DNA from: Hydrogenophaga pseudoflava
GTDB lineage: Bacteria; Pseudomonadota; Gammaproteobacteria; Burkholderiales; Burkholderiaceae_C
Assembly: GCF_031020795.1 (NCBI RefSeq)
Contig: NZ_JAVHJP010000001.1
Span: 718,751 to 782,750 of the forward strand
Reading direction: 5' to 3'
DNA length: 64,000 nucleotides
Under the pieces are notes generated by a model that was not told where the DNA came from, made no database searches, and worked only from the letters and a program-made list of their open reading frames with translations. Positions 32,047-43,153 of the stretch are shown in pieces. Position 1 is the stretch's first letter. Each line of letters begins with the position of its first letter. A program made the position numbers and the translations under genes.

Positions 32047-32047
<1 letters not shown>
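31658..32047 (-). CDS. hisI: Phosphoribosyl-AMP cyclohydrolase
   Basis: 129-aa enzyme that opens the adenine ring of PR-AMP. Visible landmarks are [25 protein letters not shown], and zinc and magnesium ligands including DCDND and [13 protein letters not shown]. The ATG at 32047 overlaps the hisF stop (TGATG). An upstream GTG at 32050 is possible. Confidence 0.96.
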
Positions 32048-32826
<779 letters not shown>

Positions 32827-32832
32827 CAGGCT

Positions 32833-33573
32833 TCAGCCATTCAATTCGTCGGCCAGCGCCTGCGCGGCCTCGAAATCCAGGTCACCGCTGTAGATGGAGC
32901 GGCCGCAGATCACACCCTCGACGCCTTCGTCTTCCACCGCGCACAGCTTGCGGATGTCTTCCAGATTCGACAGGCCACCCGAGGCGATGACAGGAATCGA
33001 CAGTGATTGCGCCAGCTTCACCGTAGCTTCGATGTTGATGCCGCTGAGCATGCCGTCCCGGCCGATGTCGGTGTAGATGATCGATTCGACGCCGTAGTCC
33101 TCGAACTTCTTGCCCAAGTCCACGACTTCGTGGCCGGTGAGCTTGCTCCAGCCGTCGGTCGCCACCTTGCCGTCTTTGGCGTCGAGGCCGACGATGATGT
33201 GGCCGCCAAACGCGGTACAGGCGTCCTGCAGAAAGCCAGGGTTCTTGACCGCAGCGGTGCCAATGATCACGTAGCGCAGGCCAGCGTCGAGGTAACGCTC
33301 GATGGTGTCAAGGTCGCGGATACCGCCACCGAGCTGCACGTCGACCTCGGAGCCGACTTCCTTGAGCACGGCCCGGATGGCCTGTTCGTTCTTGGGCTTG
33401 CCGGCGAAGGCGCCATTGAGGTCGACCAGGTGGACGCGCCGCGCACCCTTGTCGACCCAGCGGCGAGCCATGGCCGCCGGATCCTCACCGAACACCGTGG
33501 TCTGGTCCATGTCCCCCTGCTTGAGGCGAACGCACTGGCCGTCTTTCATGTCAATGGCGGGAATCAGCAGCAT
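32833..33573 (-). CDS. hisA: ProFAR isomerase (phosphoribosylformimino-AICAR-P isomerase)
   Basis: 246-aa TIM barrel performing the Amadori rearrangement of ProFAR to PRFAR. The N-terminal catalytic Asp is in [11 protein letters not shown] and the second in [18 protein letters not shown] and ASGGLSN bind phosphate. HisA lies between hisH and hisF, the standard order. Confidence 0.97.
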   Translation of the reverse strand: MLLIPAIDMKDGQCVRLKQGDMDQTTVFGEDPAAMARRWVDKGARRVHLVDLNGAFAGKPKNEQAIRAVLKEVGSEVDVQLGGGIRDLDTIERYLDAGLRYVIIGTAAVKNPGFLQDACTAFGGHIIVGLDAKDGKVATDGWSKLTGHEVVDLGKKFEDYGVESIIYTDIGRDGMLSGINIEATVKLAQSLSIPVIASGGLSNLEDIRKLCAVEDEGVEGVICGRSIYSGDLDFEAAQALADELNG

Positions 33574-33596
33574 GATGGTTGAAGAAGTGAGGGCAC

Positions 33597-34259
33597 TCAG
33601 GGTTTCCAGGACAGGAAGTTCCGGTACAGCGCCAGGCCCTGGTCGGCGCTTTTTTCCGGGTGAAACTGGGTCGCAAAAATGTTATCGCGCGCGATCGCCG
33701 ACGCAAAGCGGCCGCCAAAGTCCGTCTCGCCCACGACATGCGCCGGATCGGCAGGGCGGGCGTAGTAGCTGTGCACGAAGTAGAAGTAGGCACCGTCGGC
33801 GATGCCGGACCACATCGGATGCTCCGGGCGCCCCCCCAGGCGGTGGAACACCTGGTTCCAGCCCATCTGGGGCACCTTGAAGCGGCTGCCATCCTCCTGC
33901 AGCCGGTTCTGCAGCTGGAAGCGGACGACCTCGCCCGGCATCAGGCCCAGGCCGTCGGTCGGGCCTTCCTCGCTGCGCTCCAGCAGCATCTGCATGCCGA
34001 CGCAGACCCCGAACAGGGGTTTGTGGGCCGCCGCATGCAACACGGCTTCCTTCAGGCCTGAGGAGGCCAGTTCATTCATGCAGTCGGCCATGTGGCCTTG
34101 CCCGGGCAGCACCACACGGTCGGCGTCGAACACGGCCTGTGCATCGGAGGTGACGACCACGTCGACCCCGGAACCGATGGCGGCGTGCATCACGGCCTGC
34201 GACACGGAACGCAGGTTGCCACTGCCGTAGTCCACCACGGCGACTGTCTTGGATTTCAT
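33597..34259 (-). CDS. hisH: Imidazole glycerol phosphate synthase glutaminase subunit
   Basis: 220-aa class I glutamine amidotransferase supplying ammonia to HisF. The nucleophile elbow GVCVGMQ (C86) and the FHPEKS His-Glu pair complete the triad. [11 protein letters not shown] opens the protein. Confidence 0.97.
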   Translation of the reverse strand: MKSKTVAVVDYGSGNLRSVSQAVMHAAIGSGVDVVVTSDAQAVFDADRVVLPGQGHMADCMNELASSGLKEAVLHAAAHKPLFGVCVGMQMLLERSEEGPTDGLGLMPGEVVRFQLQNRLQEDGSRFKVPQMGWNQVFHRLGGRPEHPMWSGIADGAYFYFVHSYYARPADPAHVVGETDFGGRFASAIARDNIFATQFHPEKSADQGLALYRNFLSWKP

Positions 34260-34281
34260 CAGGACCCTGAAGAGGAAAAAC

Positions 34282-34893
34282 TCAGAGTGAACCTTTGGTC
34301 GAGGGAATCACATCGCCCAGGCGCTCGTCGCGCTCCAGTGCCATGCGCAGGGCGCGGGCAAAAGCCTTGAACACGGTCTCGGCCTGGTGGTGGGCATTCT
34401 CGCCGTGCAGGTTGTCGATGTGCAGCGTCACACCCGCATGGTTGACAAAGCCCTGGAAGAACTCGAAGGCCAGCTGCGTATCGAAGGCCCCGACCATGCC
34501 GGCCTTGAAAGGCACGCGCATGTGCAGGCCAGGGCGGCCGGAGAAGTCGATCACCACGCGCGAGAGCGCTTCGTCCAGCGGCACGTAGGCGTGACCGTAG
34601 CGGCGGATGCCCTTCTTGTCGCCCACGGCTTTGGCGAAGGCCTGGCCCAGGGTGATGCCCACGTCTTCCACCGTGTGGTGACCGTCGATGTGCAGGTCGC
34701 CCTTGGCTTCGATCTCCAGGTCGATCAGCCCGTGGCGAGCGATCTGGTCGAGCATGTGGTCGAAAAAACCGATGCCCGTGGACAGCGCGGCCTTGCCCGA
34801 ACCGTCGAGGTTGACGTGCACGCGGATCTGCGTCTCGGACGTGTTGCGCTGGACGTCGGCCACGCGGGCCGGGGCGGAAGAAGGGGTGGTCAT
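34282..34893 (-). CDS. hisB: Imidazoleglycerol-phosphate dehydratase
   Basis: 203-aa monofunctional IGPD; the histidinol-phosphatase domain of enteric HisB is absent. The manganese-binding motifs are complete: [23 protein letters not shown], and [12 protein letters not shown]. Its ATG overlaps the hisC stop as ATGA. Histidinol-phosphate phosphatase must come from another gene not in the window. Confidence 0.97.
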   Translation of the reverse strand: MTTPSSAPARVADVQRNTSETQIRVHVNLDGSGKAALSTGIGFFDHMLDQIARHGLIDLEIEAKGDLHIDGHHTVEDVGITLGQAFAKAVGDKKGIRRYGHAYVPLDEALSRVVIDFSGRPGLHMRVPFKAGMVGAFDTQLAFEFFQGFVNHAGVTLHIDNLHGENAHHQAETVFKAFARALRMALERDERLGDVIPSTKGSL

Positions 34894-35981
34894 AGGCTGG
34901 ATTGCAGGGCCGCGATCATCTGCGTGTTCTCGTCGGGGGTGCCGACCGTCAGGCGCAGGCAGTTGCCGAGCAATGGGTGCATTTTAGAAACATTCTTGAC
35001 CAGCACACTGCGCGCCTTCAGGCCGTCGAAGGCTTTCTGCGCATCGGGCACCCGCACCAGCACCATGTTGGCCTGGCTGGGGAACGGGCGCACACCCGGC
35101 ATGTCCGCCAGCGCGGCGATGAGGCGCTCGCGCTCGGCGCGGATGGTGGCCGCCTGCTGGTCGAACACGTCGGCGTGCTCCAGGGCGAACAGCGCACTCT
35201 CCGCGTTGAGCGCGCTCACGTTGTAGGGTGGCCGCAGCTTGTCGATCTCGTGCACCAGGGCCTGCAGGCCGACCATGTAGCCCAGGCGCACCCCCGCCAG
35301 ACCGAACTTAGAGAGCGTGCGCATGAGCAGCACATGGGCGTTGGCCGTCGGCTCCGCGCGAATCTCCTCCAGCCAGCTGCGGCTGGAGAACGGCTGGTAG
35401 GCCTCGTCCATCACCACCAGACCTCCAAAGGCGGCCGCCTCGGCGATCAGGCGGCGAATCACAGCGGCGTCCCACAGATTGGCCGTGGGGTTGTTGGGGT
35501 AAGCGAGATAGGTGATGGTCGGCCGGTGCTCGCGCAGTGCGGCCAGCATCGCGGCCTCGTCGAGCTCGAAGTCGGCGGTGAGCGGCACACCGTGGAAGGT
35601 CAGGCCCTGCAGCTGGGCGCTCATCGCGTACATGACGAAGCCGGGCTGCGGCGCGAGGATGGATGCGCCGGATACATCGCAGCCCATGGCCAGCAGCGAA
35701 ATCAGCTCGTCCGAGCCGTTGCCCAGCATCAGCGCACAGCCATCGGGCAGATCGACGTAACGCGCCAGCGCCCGCTTGAGGTCTTCGATGCGTGCGCCGG
35801 GGTAGCGGTTGATTGCCACCGTGCCCAGACGTTCTCCCAGGGCCTTCTGCAACTCGGGCGGCAGCGCGAACGGGTTTTCCATCGCGTCGAGCTTGACCAT
35901 GCCCGCCGAATCCTGGATGGCGTAAGCGTGCATGGACTGGATGTCCTGCCGGATGTTCCGCAGGGGGTTGGGGGTATTCAT
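34890..35981 (-). CDS. hisC: Histidinol-phosphate aminotransferase
   Basis: 363-aa fold-type I PLP aminotransferase. The PLP lysine is K225 in [20 protein letters not shown] and MDEAYQPF are typical. I used the ATG at 35981; a GTG at 35990 overlapping the hisD stop is the alternative start. Confidence 0.96.
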   Translation of the reverse strand: MNTPNPLRNIRQDIQSMHAYAIQDSAGMVKLDAMENPFALPPELQKALGERLGTVAINRYPGARIEDLKRALARYVDLPDGCALMLGNGSDELISLLAMGCDVSGASILAPQPGFVMYAMSAQLQGLTFHGVPLTADFELDEAAMLAALREHRPTITYLAYPNNPTANLWDAAVIRRLIAEAAAFGGLVVMDEAYQPFSSRSWLEEIRAEPTANAHVLLMRTLSKFGLAGVRLGYMVGLQALVHEIDKLRPPYNVSALNAESALFALEHADVFDQQAATIRAERERLIAALADMPGVRPFPSQANMVLVRVPDAQKAFDGLKARSVLVKNVSKMHPLLGNCLRLTVGTPDENTQMIAALQSSL

Positions 35982-35986
35982 CGCGT

Positions 35987-37378
35987 TCACTTCGCGCCCC
36001 GCATGAGTGGTACCGTGGACAGGCGAAGTTCAGCGGCCCGTGCATGGGCCTGCAGACCTTCGCCATAGGCCAGTTCGGCGGCGATGGTGCCCAGCGCTTG
36101 CGCGCCGGCCTGGCTGACCTCGATCAGGCTGCTGCGCTTCTGGAAGTCGTACACACCCAGCGGCGACGAGAAACGGGCCGTGCCGCTGGTGGGCAGCACG
36201 TGGTTGGGGCCGGCGCAGTAGTCGCCCAGGCTTTCGCTGGTGTAGGCGCCGAGGAAGATGGCGCCGGCGTGCTTGAGCAGCGGTTCCCAGCGGTGCGGAT
36301 CGTTGCTGGACACCTCCAGGTGTTCGGGTGCGATGCGGTTGCTGATGGCGCAGGCCTCCTCCATGTCGCGCGTGAGGATCAGCGCGCCACGGTCGTTCAG
36401 GCTCTTGGCAATGATGGCCGCGCGCGGCATGGTCGGCAGCAGGCGGTCAATCTCACTCTGCACCGCATCGAGGTAGGCGGCATCCGGGCACAGCAGGATG
36501 CTCTGCGCCAGCTCATCGTGTTCGGCCTGGGAAAACAGGTCCATGGCCACCCACTCGGCCGGCGTGCTGCCGTCGGCCAGCACCAGGATCTCGCTCGGGC
36601 CGGCGATCATGTCGATGCCCACGGTGCCGAAGACGCGGCGCTTGGCGCTGGCCACGTAGGCGTTGCCGGGGCCGGTGATCTTGTCCACCTTGGGCACGGT
36701 GGTGGTGCCATAGGCGAGCGCGGCCACCGCCTGGGCGCCGCCGATGGTGAAGGCCCGCGTGACGCCGGCCACGTAGGCAGCGGCCAGCACCAGTTCGTTG
36801 CGCTCGCCGCGCCCGGCTGTGGCCGCGCCCGTGCCGCCGGTGGCCACGCTGCCGCGCACCGGGGTCGGCACCACCATGATGATTTCGCCCACACCGGCCA
36901 CATGTGCCGGCACCGCATTCATGATCAGGCTCGACGGGTAGGCCGCCTTGCCGCCGGGCACGTAGATGCCCACACGGTCCAGCGGCGTGACCTTCTGGCC
37001 CAGCAGCGTGCCGTCTTCGTCGCGGTAGGTCCAGCTCTCGCCCGAGGCTTTCTTCTGCGCCTCGTGGTAGCTGCGCACGCGGCGCGCCGCGTTCTGCAAC
37101 GCCTCGCGCTGGGCAACGGGCAGGCCGTCGAAAGCCGCCTTGAAGTCGGCCTGCGTCAGCTCGAGCTCGGCCATCGAGGCCGCCTGCAGGCCGTCGAAAC
37201 GCGCGGTGTATTCCAGCACCGCGGCATCACCGCGTTGCTTCACATCGTGCAGGATGTCCGCCACCCGCTGCTCGATCGCATGGTCCGTGTCCGCCGACCA
37301 GTGCAGCCGCGCTGCGAACTGCGCCTCGAAGTCGGGCGCGGTGGTATTCAGTCGGACGGGCTGGGCGGACAGGCTCAT
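35987..37378 (-). CDS. hisD: Histidinol dehydrogenase
   Basis: 463-aa zinc enzyme that oxidises histidinol to histidine in two NAD-dependent steps. [26 protein letters not shown], the APEHLEV segment and [13 protein letters not shown] are intact. It carries an unusual 17-residue Gly/Ala/Thr-rich insert (residues about 174-190) in the loop between VVPTP and [11 protein letters not shown]. The ATG overlaps the hisG stop (ATGA). Confidence 0.96.
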   Translation of the reverse strand: MSLSAQPVRLNTTAPDFEAQFAARLHWSADTDHAIEQRVADILHDVKQRGDAAVLEYTARFDGLQAASMAELELTQADFKAAFDGLPVAQREALQNAARRVRSYHEAQKKASGESWTYRDEDGTLLGQKVTPLDRVGIYVPGGKAAYPSSLIMNAVPAHVAGVGEIIMVVPTPVRGSVATGGTGAATAGRGERNELVLAAAYVAGVTRAFTIGGAQAVAALAYGTTTVPKVDKITGPGNAYVASAKRRVFGTVGIDMIAGPSEILVLADGSTPAEWVAMDLFSQAEHDELAQSILLCPDAAYLDAVQSEIDRLLPTMPRAAIIAKSLNDRGALILTRDMEEACAISNRIAPEHLEVSSNDPHRWEPLLKHAGAIFLGAYTSESLGDYCAGPNHVLPTSGTARFSSPLGVYDFQKRSSLIEVSQAGAQALGTIAAELAYGEGLQAHARAAELRLSTVPLMRGAK

Positions 37379-38028
37379 GATGGGACGGACTGTTTGGGAA
37401 TGGCTTGCGAGAAGGCGTCGAGGATGGGGCGGATGGCGGCCTGCTTGAGCTTGAGGGCCGCCTGGTTGACCACCAGCCGCGAGCTGATGTCCATAATCTG
37501 CTCGACCTCGACCAGGTTGTTGGCCTTGAGCGTCTTGCCGGTGGACACGAGGTCGACGATGGCGTCGGCCAGGCCGGTCAGGGGGGCCAGCTCCATGCTT
37601 CCGTAGAGCTTGATCAGGTCCACGTGCACGCCCTTGCTGGCGAAGAATTCACGGGCAATCGTCGTGTACTTGGTGGCCACCTTCAGGCGCGAACCTTGGC
37701 GCACTGCCGAGGCGTAGTCGAAATCGGCGGGCACGGCCACGCTCATGCGGCACTTGGCGATCTGCAGGTCCAGCGGCTGGTACAGACCCTGGCCTCCGTG
37801 CTCGATGAGCGTGTCTTTGCCGGTCACGCCCAGATCGGCGCCGCCGTGTTCCACATAGGTCGGCACATCGGTCGCACGCACCAGCACCACGCGCACATCG
37901 GCCTTGTTGGTCGGCAGGATCAGCTTGCGCGAAGTGTCCGGGTCTTCCAGCACCTCGATACCCGCGGCCGCGAGCAGCGGTAGGGTCTCGTCGAAGATGC
38001 GGCCTTTGGAGAGAGCAAGTGTGATCAT
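37375..38028 (-). CDS. hisG: ATP phosphoribosyltransferase, short form
   Basis: 217-aa catalytic subunit that starts histidine synthesis from ATP and [25 protein letters not shown] and [17 protein letters not shown] are conserved. The protein lacks the C-terminal ACT-like regulatory domain of long HisG, so it should need HisZ for activity and feedback control. hisZ is not in this window. It overlaps the murA stop by ATGA. Confidence 0.96.
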   Translation of the reverse strand: MITLALSKGRIFDETLPLLAAAGIEVLEDPDTSRKLILPTNKADVRVVLVRATDVPTYVEHGGADLGVTGKDTLIEHGGQGLYQPLDLQIAKCRMSVAVPADFDYASAVRQGSRLKVATKYTTIAREFFASKGVHVDLIKLYGSMELAPLTGLADAIVDLVSTGKTLKANNLVEVEQIMDISSRLVVNQAALKLKQAAIRPILDAFSQAIPKQSVPS

Positions 38029-39293
38029 TTGATGCGCTCGATGTCGGCGCCGATGCCGCGCAGCTTGGCTTCCATCTGGTCGTAGCCCCGGTCCAGGTGG
38101 TAGATGCGGTCGACGATGGTCTCGCCTTCGGCCACCAGGCCGGCGATCACCAGGCTGGCCGACGCCCGCAGGTCGGTGGCCATGACGGTGGCGCCCTGCA
38201 GGCGGTCGATGCCCTCGATGACGGCCACTTTGCCGTCGGTCTGGATCTTCGCACCTAAGCGGACCAGTTCGTTGACGTGCATGAACCGGTTTTCGAAGAT
38301 GGTTTCGGTCACCTTGCTGGTGCCCGTGGCGATGCAGTTGAGCGCCATGAACTGCGCCTGCATGTCGGTCGGGAAGCCCGGGTACTCGGTGGTGCGAAAA
38401 CTCTGCGCCTTCAGCCGGCCCGAGGCACGCACGCGGATGAAGCCATCACCGGCCTCGATCTGCGCTCCGGCATCGCGCAGCTTGTCGATCACCGCGTCGA
38501 GGTGGTCGGCACGGCCGTGGCGCAGCACCACGTCGCCGCCGGTCGCGGCCACCGCGCACAGGAAGGTGCCGGCCTCGATGCGGTCGGCCACCACCTGGTG
38601 GGTGCAGCCGTGCAGCCGGTCCACGCCCTGGATGTGGATGCGGCTGGTGCCATGGCCTTCGATCTTCGCGCCCATGGCGATCAGCATCTCGGCCAGGTCG
38701 GGAATTTCAGGCTCCTGCGCCGCGTTCTCCAGCACCGTCTCACCCTCGGCCAGTGCCGCGGCCATCAGGAAGTTTTCGGTCCCGGTGACGGTCACCATGT
38801 CGGTGGCGATGCGCGCGCCCTTGAGGCGGCTGCGACCCTGCGGCAGCTGGGCCACCATGTAGCCGTGCTCGACCACGATCTCGGCGCCCATGGCCTGCAG
38901 GCCCTTGATGTGCTGGTCCACCGGGCGCGAGCCGATGGCGCAGCCGCCCGGCAGCGACACCTTGGCCCGACCGAAGCGGGCCAGCAGCGGACCCAGCACC
39001 AGCACCGAGGCGCGCATGGTCTTGACCAGTTCATAAGGTGCTTCGGGGTTGAGGCTGTCGGGCGCGACAAAGCTCATGCCGCCTCGCTCGCCGTGCGTCT
39101 CGGTCTGCACACCCATGTTGTCGAGCAGCAGGCGCATGGTGGCCACGTCGCGCAGGCGCGGCACGTTGTTCAGATGCACTGGATCGGCAGTGAGCAAGGC
39201 GGCACAGATCTCGGGCAGGGCCGCGTTCTTGGCGCCCGAAATGGTGACCTCGCCGTTGAGGGGGCGTCCGCCGGTGATGCGCAGTTTGTCCAT
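38025..39293 (-). CDS. murA: UDP-N-acetylglucosamine 1-carboxyvinyltransferase
   Basis: First committed step of peptidoglycan synthesis and the target of fosfomycin. The 422-aa protein has K22 (SGAKNA) and the catalytic loop [15 protein letters not shown] with Cys118, so it should be fosfomycin-sensitive by that residue. The gene is followed by hisG with an ATGA overlap, linking cell-wall and histidine genes in one transcript. Confidence 0.98.
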   Translation of the reverse strand: MDKLRITGGRPLNGEVTISGAKNAALPEICAALLTADPVHLNNVPRLRDVATMRLLLDNMGVQTETHGERGGMSFVAPDSLNPEAPYELVKTMRASVLVLGPLLARFGRAKVSLPGGCAIGSRPVDQHIKGLQAMGAEIVVEHGYMVAQLPQGRSRLKGARIATDMVTVTGTENFLMAAALAEGETVLENAAQEPEIPDLAEMLIAMGAKIEGHGTSRIHIQGVDRLHGCTHQVVADRIEAGTFLCAVAATGGDVVLRHGRADHLDAVIDKLRDAGAQIEAGDGFIRVRASGRLKAQSFRTTEYPGFPTDMQAQFMALNCIATGTSKVTETIFENRFMHVNELVRLGAKIQTDGKVAVIEGIDRLQGATVMATDLRASASLVIAGLVAEGETIVDRIYHLDRGYDQMEAKLRGIGADIERIK

Positions 39294-39306
39294 GGTGTCG
39301 GGTCGG

Positions 39307-39546
39307 TCAGTTCTGGGCCGCCCATTCGGCGGGGGTGAAGGTCTTCATGGACAGGGCGTGCACCTCGTCCGTCTTGACGCGTTCGCCCAAGGTGGCATAG
39401 ACGCGCTGATGCCGCGCGATCGGCCGCTTGCCTTCAAACTCGGGCGACACGATCACGGCGGCCCAGTGGCGGCCGTCACCGGTGACCTCGATGTGTTCGC
39501 AGGCCAGGCCGGCGGCGATGAGTTGTTGCAGCTGTTCAGCAGTCAT
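39307..39546 (-). CDS. BolA family protein (IbaG-like)
   Basis: 79-aa BolA-fold protein with the [27 protein letters not shown] core. The C-terminal VHALSMKT pattern and the position directly upstream of murA match IbaG-type BolA. These proteins partner with monothiol glutaredoxins in iron-sulfur trafficking or acid stress. It lies 13 bp upstream of murA. Confidence 0.92.
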   Translation of the reverse strand: MTAEQLQQLIAAGLACEHIEVTGDGRHWAAVIVSPEFEGKRPIARHQRVYATLGERVKTDEVHALSMKTFTPAEWAAQN

Positions 39547-39558
39547 GGAAGTGCTCGT

Positions 39559-40314
39559 TCAGTGACGGATTTTGTAGCCGGTGCGCAGCAAGTGCAGGGC
39601 CAGCGCACTGACGATCAGCAGCGCGCCGCCCACCAGAGCCAGGCTCATCCAGGGCGAGACATCGCTCACCCCGAAGAAGCCGTAGCGGAAACCGTCGATC
39701 ATGTAGAAGAACGGATTGAGATGGCTCACTGTCTGCCAGAAGTCGGGCAGGGAGTGGATGGAATAGAACACGCCCGAGAGAAAGGTCATGGGCATGATGA
39801 TGAAGTTCTGGAAGGCCGCCATCTGGTCGAACTTTTCCGCCCAGAGCCCGGCAATCAGGCCCAGAGCCCCCAGCAGGGCGGCGCCCATGAAGCCGAACAC
39901 CAGAATCCACCACGGCGCCACCAGACTGGGCTGCGCGTACCACCAGGTCACGGCCATCACGCCTGCACCCACGGCCATGCCCCGCACCACCGACGAGCCG
40001 ACGTAGGCGACGAACCAGGCCCGGTGCGACAGCGGCGTGAGCAGCAGGAACACCAGGTTGCCCATGATCTTGCTCTGGATCAGCGAAGAACTGCTGTTGG
40101 CAAACGCGTTCTGCAGCACGCTCATCATCACCAGGCCCGGCAACAGGAAGGCGGTGTAGTTCACCTGGCCGTAGACCTTTGCGCTGCCTTCGAGCACGTG
40201 CCCGAAGATCATCATGTACAGGATGGCCGTGATGACCGGCGCCGCCACCGTCTGGAAGCCGACCTTCCAGAAGCGCAGCACCTCCTTGTAGAACAGGGTC
40301 CGCCAGCCGTTCAT
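39559..40314 (-). CDS. ABC-2 type transporter permease (YadH-like)
   Basis: 251-aa membrane protein with six hydrophobic segments and the ABC-2 pattern (PVITAILYMMIFG, LPGLVMMSVLQNAFAN, FLSGVFYSIHSLPDFWQ, NPFFYMIDGFRYGF). The sequence pattern resembles YadH/NodJ-type permeases. Its ATG overlaps the ATPase stop as ATGA. The substrate is unknown; a location between mla and murA genes suggests an envelope component, by inference. Confidence 0.9.
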   Translation of the reverse strand: MNGWRTLFYKEVLRFWKVGFQTVAAPVITAILYMMIFGHVLEGSAKVYGQVNYTAFLLPGLVMMSVLQNAFANSSSSLIQSKIMGNLVFLLLTPLSHRAWFVAYVGSSVVRGMAVGAGVMAVTWWYAQPSLVAPWWILVFGFMGAALLGALGLIAGLWAEKFDQMAAFQNFIIMPMTFLSGVFYSIHSLPDFWQTVSHLNPFFYMIDGFRYGFFGVSDVSPWMSLALVGGALLIVSALALHLLRTGYKIRH

Positions 40315-41240
40315 GGGTGGGCCTCCTGGGCCTGGCCGGCGGCTCGTTCCATCACCTCGATGAACACGTCTTCGAGGTCCGCCTTGCGGATCTCCACATC
40401 CTCGGCCTCCACGCCGGCTTCGCGCGCCCGCGCCAGCCACTGCTCGACTTCGCTGGCGTTGTGCGCCGGCAGCTGCACCACCCGTCCCGTGACACGGGCC
40501 TCGGCCGCCAGCCCGGGCGGCAGCGCCTGGTCGGTCTTGAAACGCAGCACATTGGACGAGGCCTGGCGCAGGAGGTCGGAGGTCTTCTCCAGCGCCACCA
40601 CCCTGCCCTGCTGCAGCATGGCGATGCGGCCACACAGGGCCTCGGCCTCTTCCAGGTAGTGGGTCGTCAGCAGCACCGTGCTGCCCTTTTTGTTGAGCTG
40701 GCTGATGAACTGCCATAGCGTCTGGCGCAACTCCACATCCACGCCCGCCGTGGGCTCGTCGAGCACAATCACCGGCGGTTTGTGCACCAGGGCCTGCGCC
40801 ACCAGCACGCGGCGTTTCATGCCGCCCGACAGCTGGCGCATGTTGGCACCCGACTTGTCGGCCAGCCCCAGCCCCTGCAGCAGTTCGTCGATCCAGTCGT
40901 CGTTGTGGCGGATGCCGAAATAGCCCGACTGGAACCGGAGCGCCTCACGGACGTTGAAGAACGGATCGAAGACCAGTTCCTGCGGCACCACGCCAAGCGC
41001 CCGCCGCGCCGCCGCATAGTCGGACTGCACGTCATGCCCCTGCACCAGCACGCGCCCGCCGCTGGCACGCACCAACCCCGCCAGCACACTGATGAGGGTG
41101 GTCTTCCCGGCACCATTGGGACCGAGCAACCCGAAGAATTCGCCGGGGTGGATGTCGAAGGACACACCCTTGAGCGCCTGCAGTTCGCCGCGGGCCGAGG
41201 CGTATGTCTTGGAAACGTTCTGGAAGGAAACTGCGGGCAT
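40311..41240 (-). CDS. ABC transporter ATP-binding protein (YadG-like)
   Basis: 309-aa ATPase: Walker A GPNGAGKTT, the signature LSGGMKRRVLVAQAL, Walker B VIVLDEPTAGVD, and the H-loop TTHYLEEAE. A C-terminal 70-residue extension of DrrA/YadG type follows. The ATG at 41240 (MPAVSFQNVSKTY) was chosen. It pairs with the permease downstream. Gap of 101 bp to mlaB. Confidence 0.92.
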   Translation of the reverse strand: MPAVSFQNVSKTYASARGELQALKGVSFDIHPGEFFGLLGPNGAGKTTLISVLAGLVRASGGRVLVQGHDVQSDYAAARRALGVVPQELVFDPFFNVREALRFQSGYFGIRHNDDWIDELLQGLGLADKSGANMRQLSGGMKRRVLVAQALVHKPPVIVLDEPTAGVDVELRQTLWQFISQLNKKGSTVLLTTHYLEEAEALCGRIAMLQQGRVVALEKTSDLLRQASSNVLRFKTDQALPPGLAAEARVTGRVVQLPAHNASEVEQWLARAREAGVEAEDVEIRKADLEDVFIEVMERAAGQAQEAHP

Positions 41241-41341
41241 TGCGGAAGCGGGCCAGGTCACCGGACGCTGGCAGGACATCTGCTGACCGCGGGTGAGCCG
41301 TCGATTTTATGTCGCGGCGCGCTTGGCCGCTGGCGGCGGGC

Positions 41342-41623
41342 TCAGGCGGGCAGCAGTTCCGCCACGCCGTACAGCGTGACCAGCGCCCGCAAGCGCTGCG
41401 GCATGCGGGCGACCTGCAAGGTCTTGCCCTGTGTCAGCAGCGCGTTGCGCAACTCCAGCAACACCGCGACCGCCGAGGTGTCGAACACCCGCAGGGGCTC
41501 GGCGTTCAGTACCACGGTTGGACCGGTCTGGCGGAGCAGCGCCTCCCGGAGTCTTTGCAGCGTCTGGGCGGCACCGGAAAGGGTGAGCTGTTCCGGGAGG
41601 GGGATGGCGGCGGTATCGGACAC
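41342..41623 (-). CDS. mlaB: STAS domain protein MlaB
   Basis: 93-aa STAS-domain protein (VFDTSAVAVLLELRNALLTQGK is the core), cytoplasmic partner of MlaF that stabilises the Mla ABC complex. The start codon is GTG at 41623, 12 bp after mlaC. The conserved phosphorylatable-like Ser/Thr (DTSA) is retained. Confidence 0.87.
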   Translation of the reverse strand: MSDTAAIPLPEQLTLSGAAQTLQRLREALLRQTGPTVVLNAEPLRVFDTSAVAVLLELRNALLTQGKTLQVARMPQRLRALVTLYGVAELLPA

Positions 41624-41635
41624 GTTCGCCCGGCC

Positions 41636-42259
41636 TCAGCTGGTCTTGCCGGCCGCGCTCTTGTTGCGCTGTACCAGGTTGGCAATCAGGCCATCGATGC
41701 CCTTGGTGTTGATTTCCTGGGCAAACTGGGACTTGTAGGTTTCCACCAGCCACACACCGAGGACGTTCAGATCGTAGATCTTCCAGCCATCGTCCGCCTT
41801 CTCAAGGCGGTAGTCCAGCTGTATCGGCTCGCCCTTGCCACGCACCTCGGTGCGCACCACGACTTCCGTGTCTTCCGGCTTGGAGCGCATGGGCTTGAAG
41901 CTCAGAGTCTGATCACGCACTTCGCCCAGGGCGCCGGCGTAGGTCCGAACCAGCAGAGTCTTGAACTCGTCCTGCAACTGCTTCTGCTGTTCGGGCGTGG
42001 CCTGGCGCCAAGCCCGGCCAACGGCCATGGACGTCATGCGGGAGAAATTGACGCTGGGCATGATCTTGGTATCGACCAGAGCCACGATGCGGCTGATGTC
42101 ACCCTTCTGGATCGCGGGATCGGCCTTCACCGAAGCGAGCACATCGCTGGAAATGCGCTTGACGAGCGCATCCGGCGCTTCGACCTCGGCCATGGCAAGC
42201 GGGCTCGCGAACACAGCGGCGGCGGTGATGAGGCTGAATATCCAGTGGCGGCGTTGCAT
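41636..42259 (-). CDS. mlaC: Mla periplasmic phospholipid carrier MlaC
   Basis: 207-aa periplasmic lipid shuttle (Tol_Ttg2 family) between MlaA at the outer membrane and MlaFEDB at the inner membrane. A signal peptide (MQRRHWIFSLITAAAVFASPLAMA) is followed by the conserved FKTLLVRTYAGAL. AAAGGAC lies upstream of the ATG. The 134-bp gap to mlaA contains a CACCGG-TTC-CCGGTG stem-loop (42339-42353) without a T-run. Confidence 0.93.
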   Translation of the reverse strand: MQRRHWIFSLITAAAVFASPLAMAEVEAPDALVKRISSDVLASVKADPAIQKGDISRIVALVDTKIMPSVNFSRMTSMAVGRAWRQATPEQQKQLQDEFKTLLVRTYAGALGEVRDQTLSFKPMRSKPEDTEVVVRTEVRGKGEPIQLDYRLEKADDGWKIYDLNVLGVWLVETYKSQFAQEINTKGIDGLIANLVQRNKSAAGKTS

Positions 42260-42393
42260 GTGTGTTGTCCTTTCAGAAGCGGGGTGTGACCCGGCGCGGT
42301 GCCGGCTCTTCTGTCCGCATGGGACCGGGACTGTACGGCACCGGTTCCCGGTGAATGTGTCGGAACTGTAATTCAGAGGTATCGGTTTGTGGG

Positions 42394-43122
42394 TCAGTCG
42401 GCCCCGTCCTTGAGGCCGATGCCCTTGTCCTTCAGGTCTTCGATCTGGCTTTCACGTCGCTGCAGATAGAGGTCCCGGGTGAAGCTGTACTTGTCCAGCG
42501 CCGCGCCCTCCAGCAGCGAGGTGGCGCGCAGCAGGTTGGCCCTGGTTTCCACCGCTCGCAAGACATACAGTGAGTTGCGGGTCGGGATGTCGGAAATCCC
42601 CTGCACAAGGTCGCCACCGGACTCGATGCTGAATCCGGCCGCATCGCGCACGGTCGAAGGACCGAAGATCGGCAGCACAAGGTACGGCCCGGAAGGCACA
42701 CCCCAACGGCCCAGCGTCTGCCCGAAGTCCAGACGGGTGCGCTCGATGCCCATCTCGGAGGCCACATCAAAGAGACCCGCGACACCGAAGATGGTGTTGA
42801 CGTTGAAGCGGAGGAAGTTCTCGGCGGCTTCGCGCGGCCGCAACTGCAGCGAGGCGTTGATGAACGACCAGACGTCGCGCAGGTTCTCGAAGAAGTTGTT
42901 GACGCCGGTGCGTACCGGATCGGGCGTGACGTCGCGGTACACGGTGGCCACGGGCTTCAGCACCGCGCCGTCCACCGCATCGTTGAACGCCGTCACCTGC
43001 CGGTTCAGGGGTTCGAGCGGATCGCGCGGACTCGCGTTCGGTCCACTGGCGCAGCCCGCCAGCACGCCGGCGAGCAGCAGCGAAGCCACCCAGCGCAGCA
43101 CTCCAAGGCCATCGCATCTCAT
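42394..43122 (-). CDS. mlaA: Outer-membrane lipoprotein MlaA (VacJ family)
   Basis: 242-aa lipoprotein that removes phospholipids from the outer leaflet of the outer membrane. The lipobox is LAGC near residue 24; the conserved DPLEPLNRQVTAFND and GQTLGRWGVPSGPYLVLPIFGPS follow. The start at 43122 gives a proper signal peptide. Unlike in E. coli, mlaA is inside the mla operon (between mlaD and mlaC). Confidence 0.94.
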   Translation of the reverse strand: MRCDGLGVLRWVASLLLAGVLAGCASGPNASPRDPLEPLNRQVTAFNDAVDGAVLKPVATVYRDVTPDPVRTGVNNFFENLRDVWSFINASLQLRPREAAENFLRFNVNTIFGVAGLFDVASEMGIERTRLDFGQTLGRWGVPSGPYLVLPIFGPSTVRDAAGFSIESGGDLVQGISDIPTRNSLYVLRAVETRANLLRATSLLEGAALDKYSFTRDLYLQRRESQIEDLKDKGIGLKDGAD

Positions 43123-43153
43123 GTGGACCTCCCGGGGCTCAGTCGTGCTGCAC

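Noticed and set aside
42339..42353. CACCGG-TTC-CCGGTG hairpin between mlaA and mlaC
   Set aside because: No T-run and a short stem in GC-rich DNA; not enough to call a terminator or an operon boundary.
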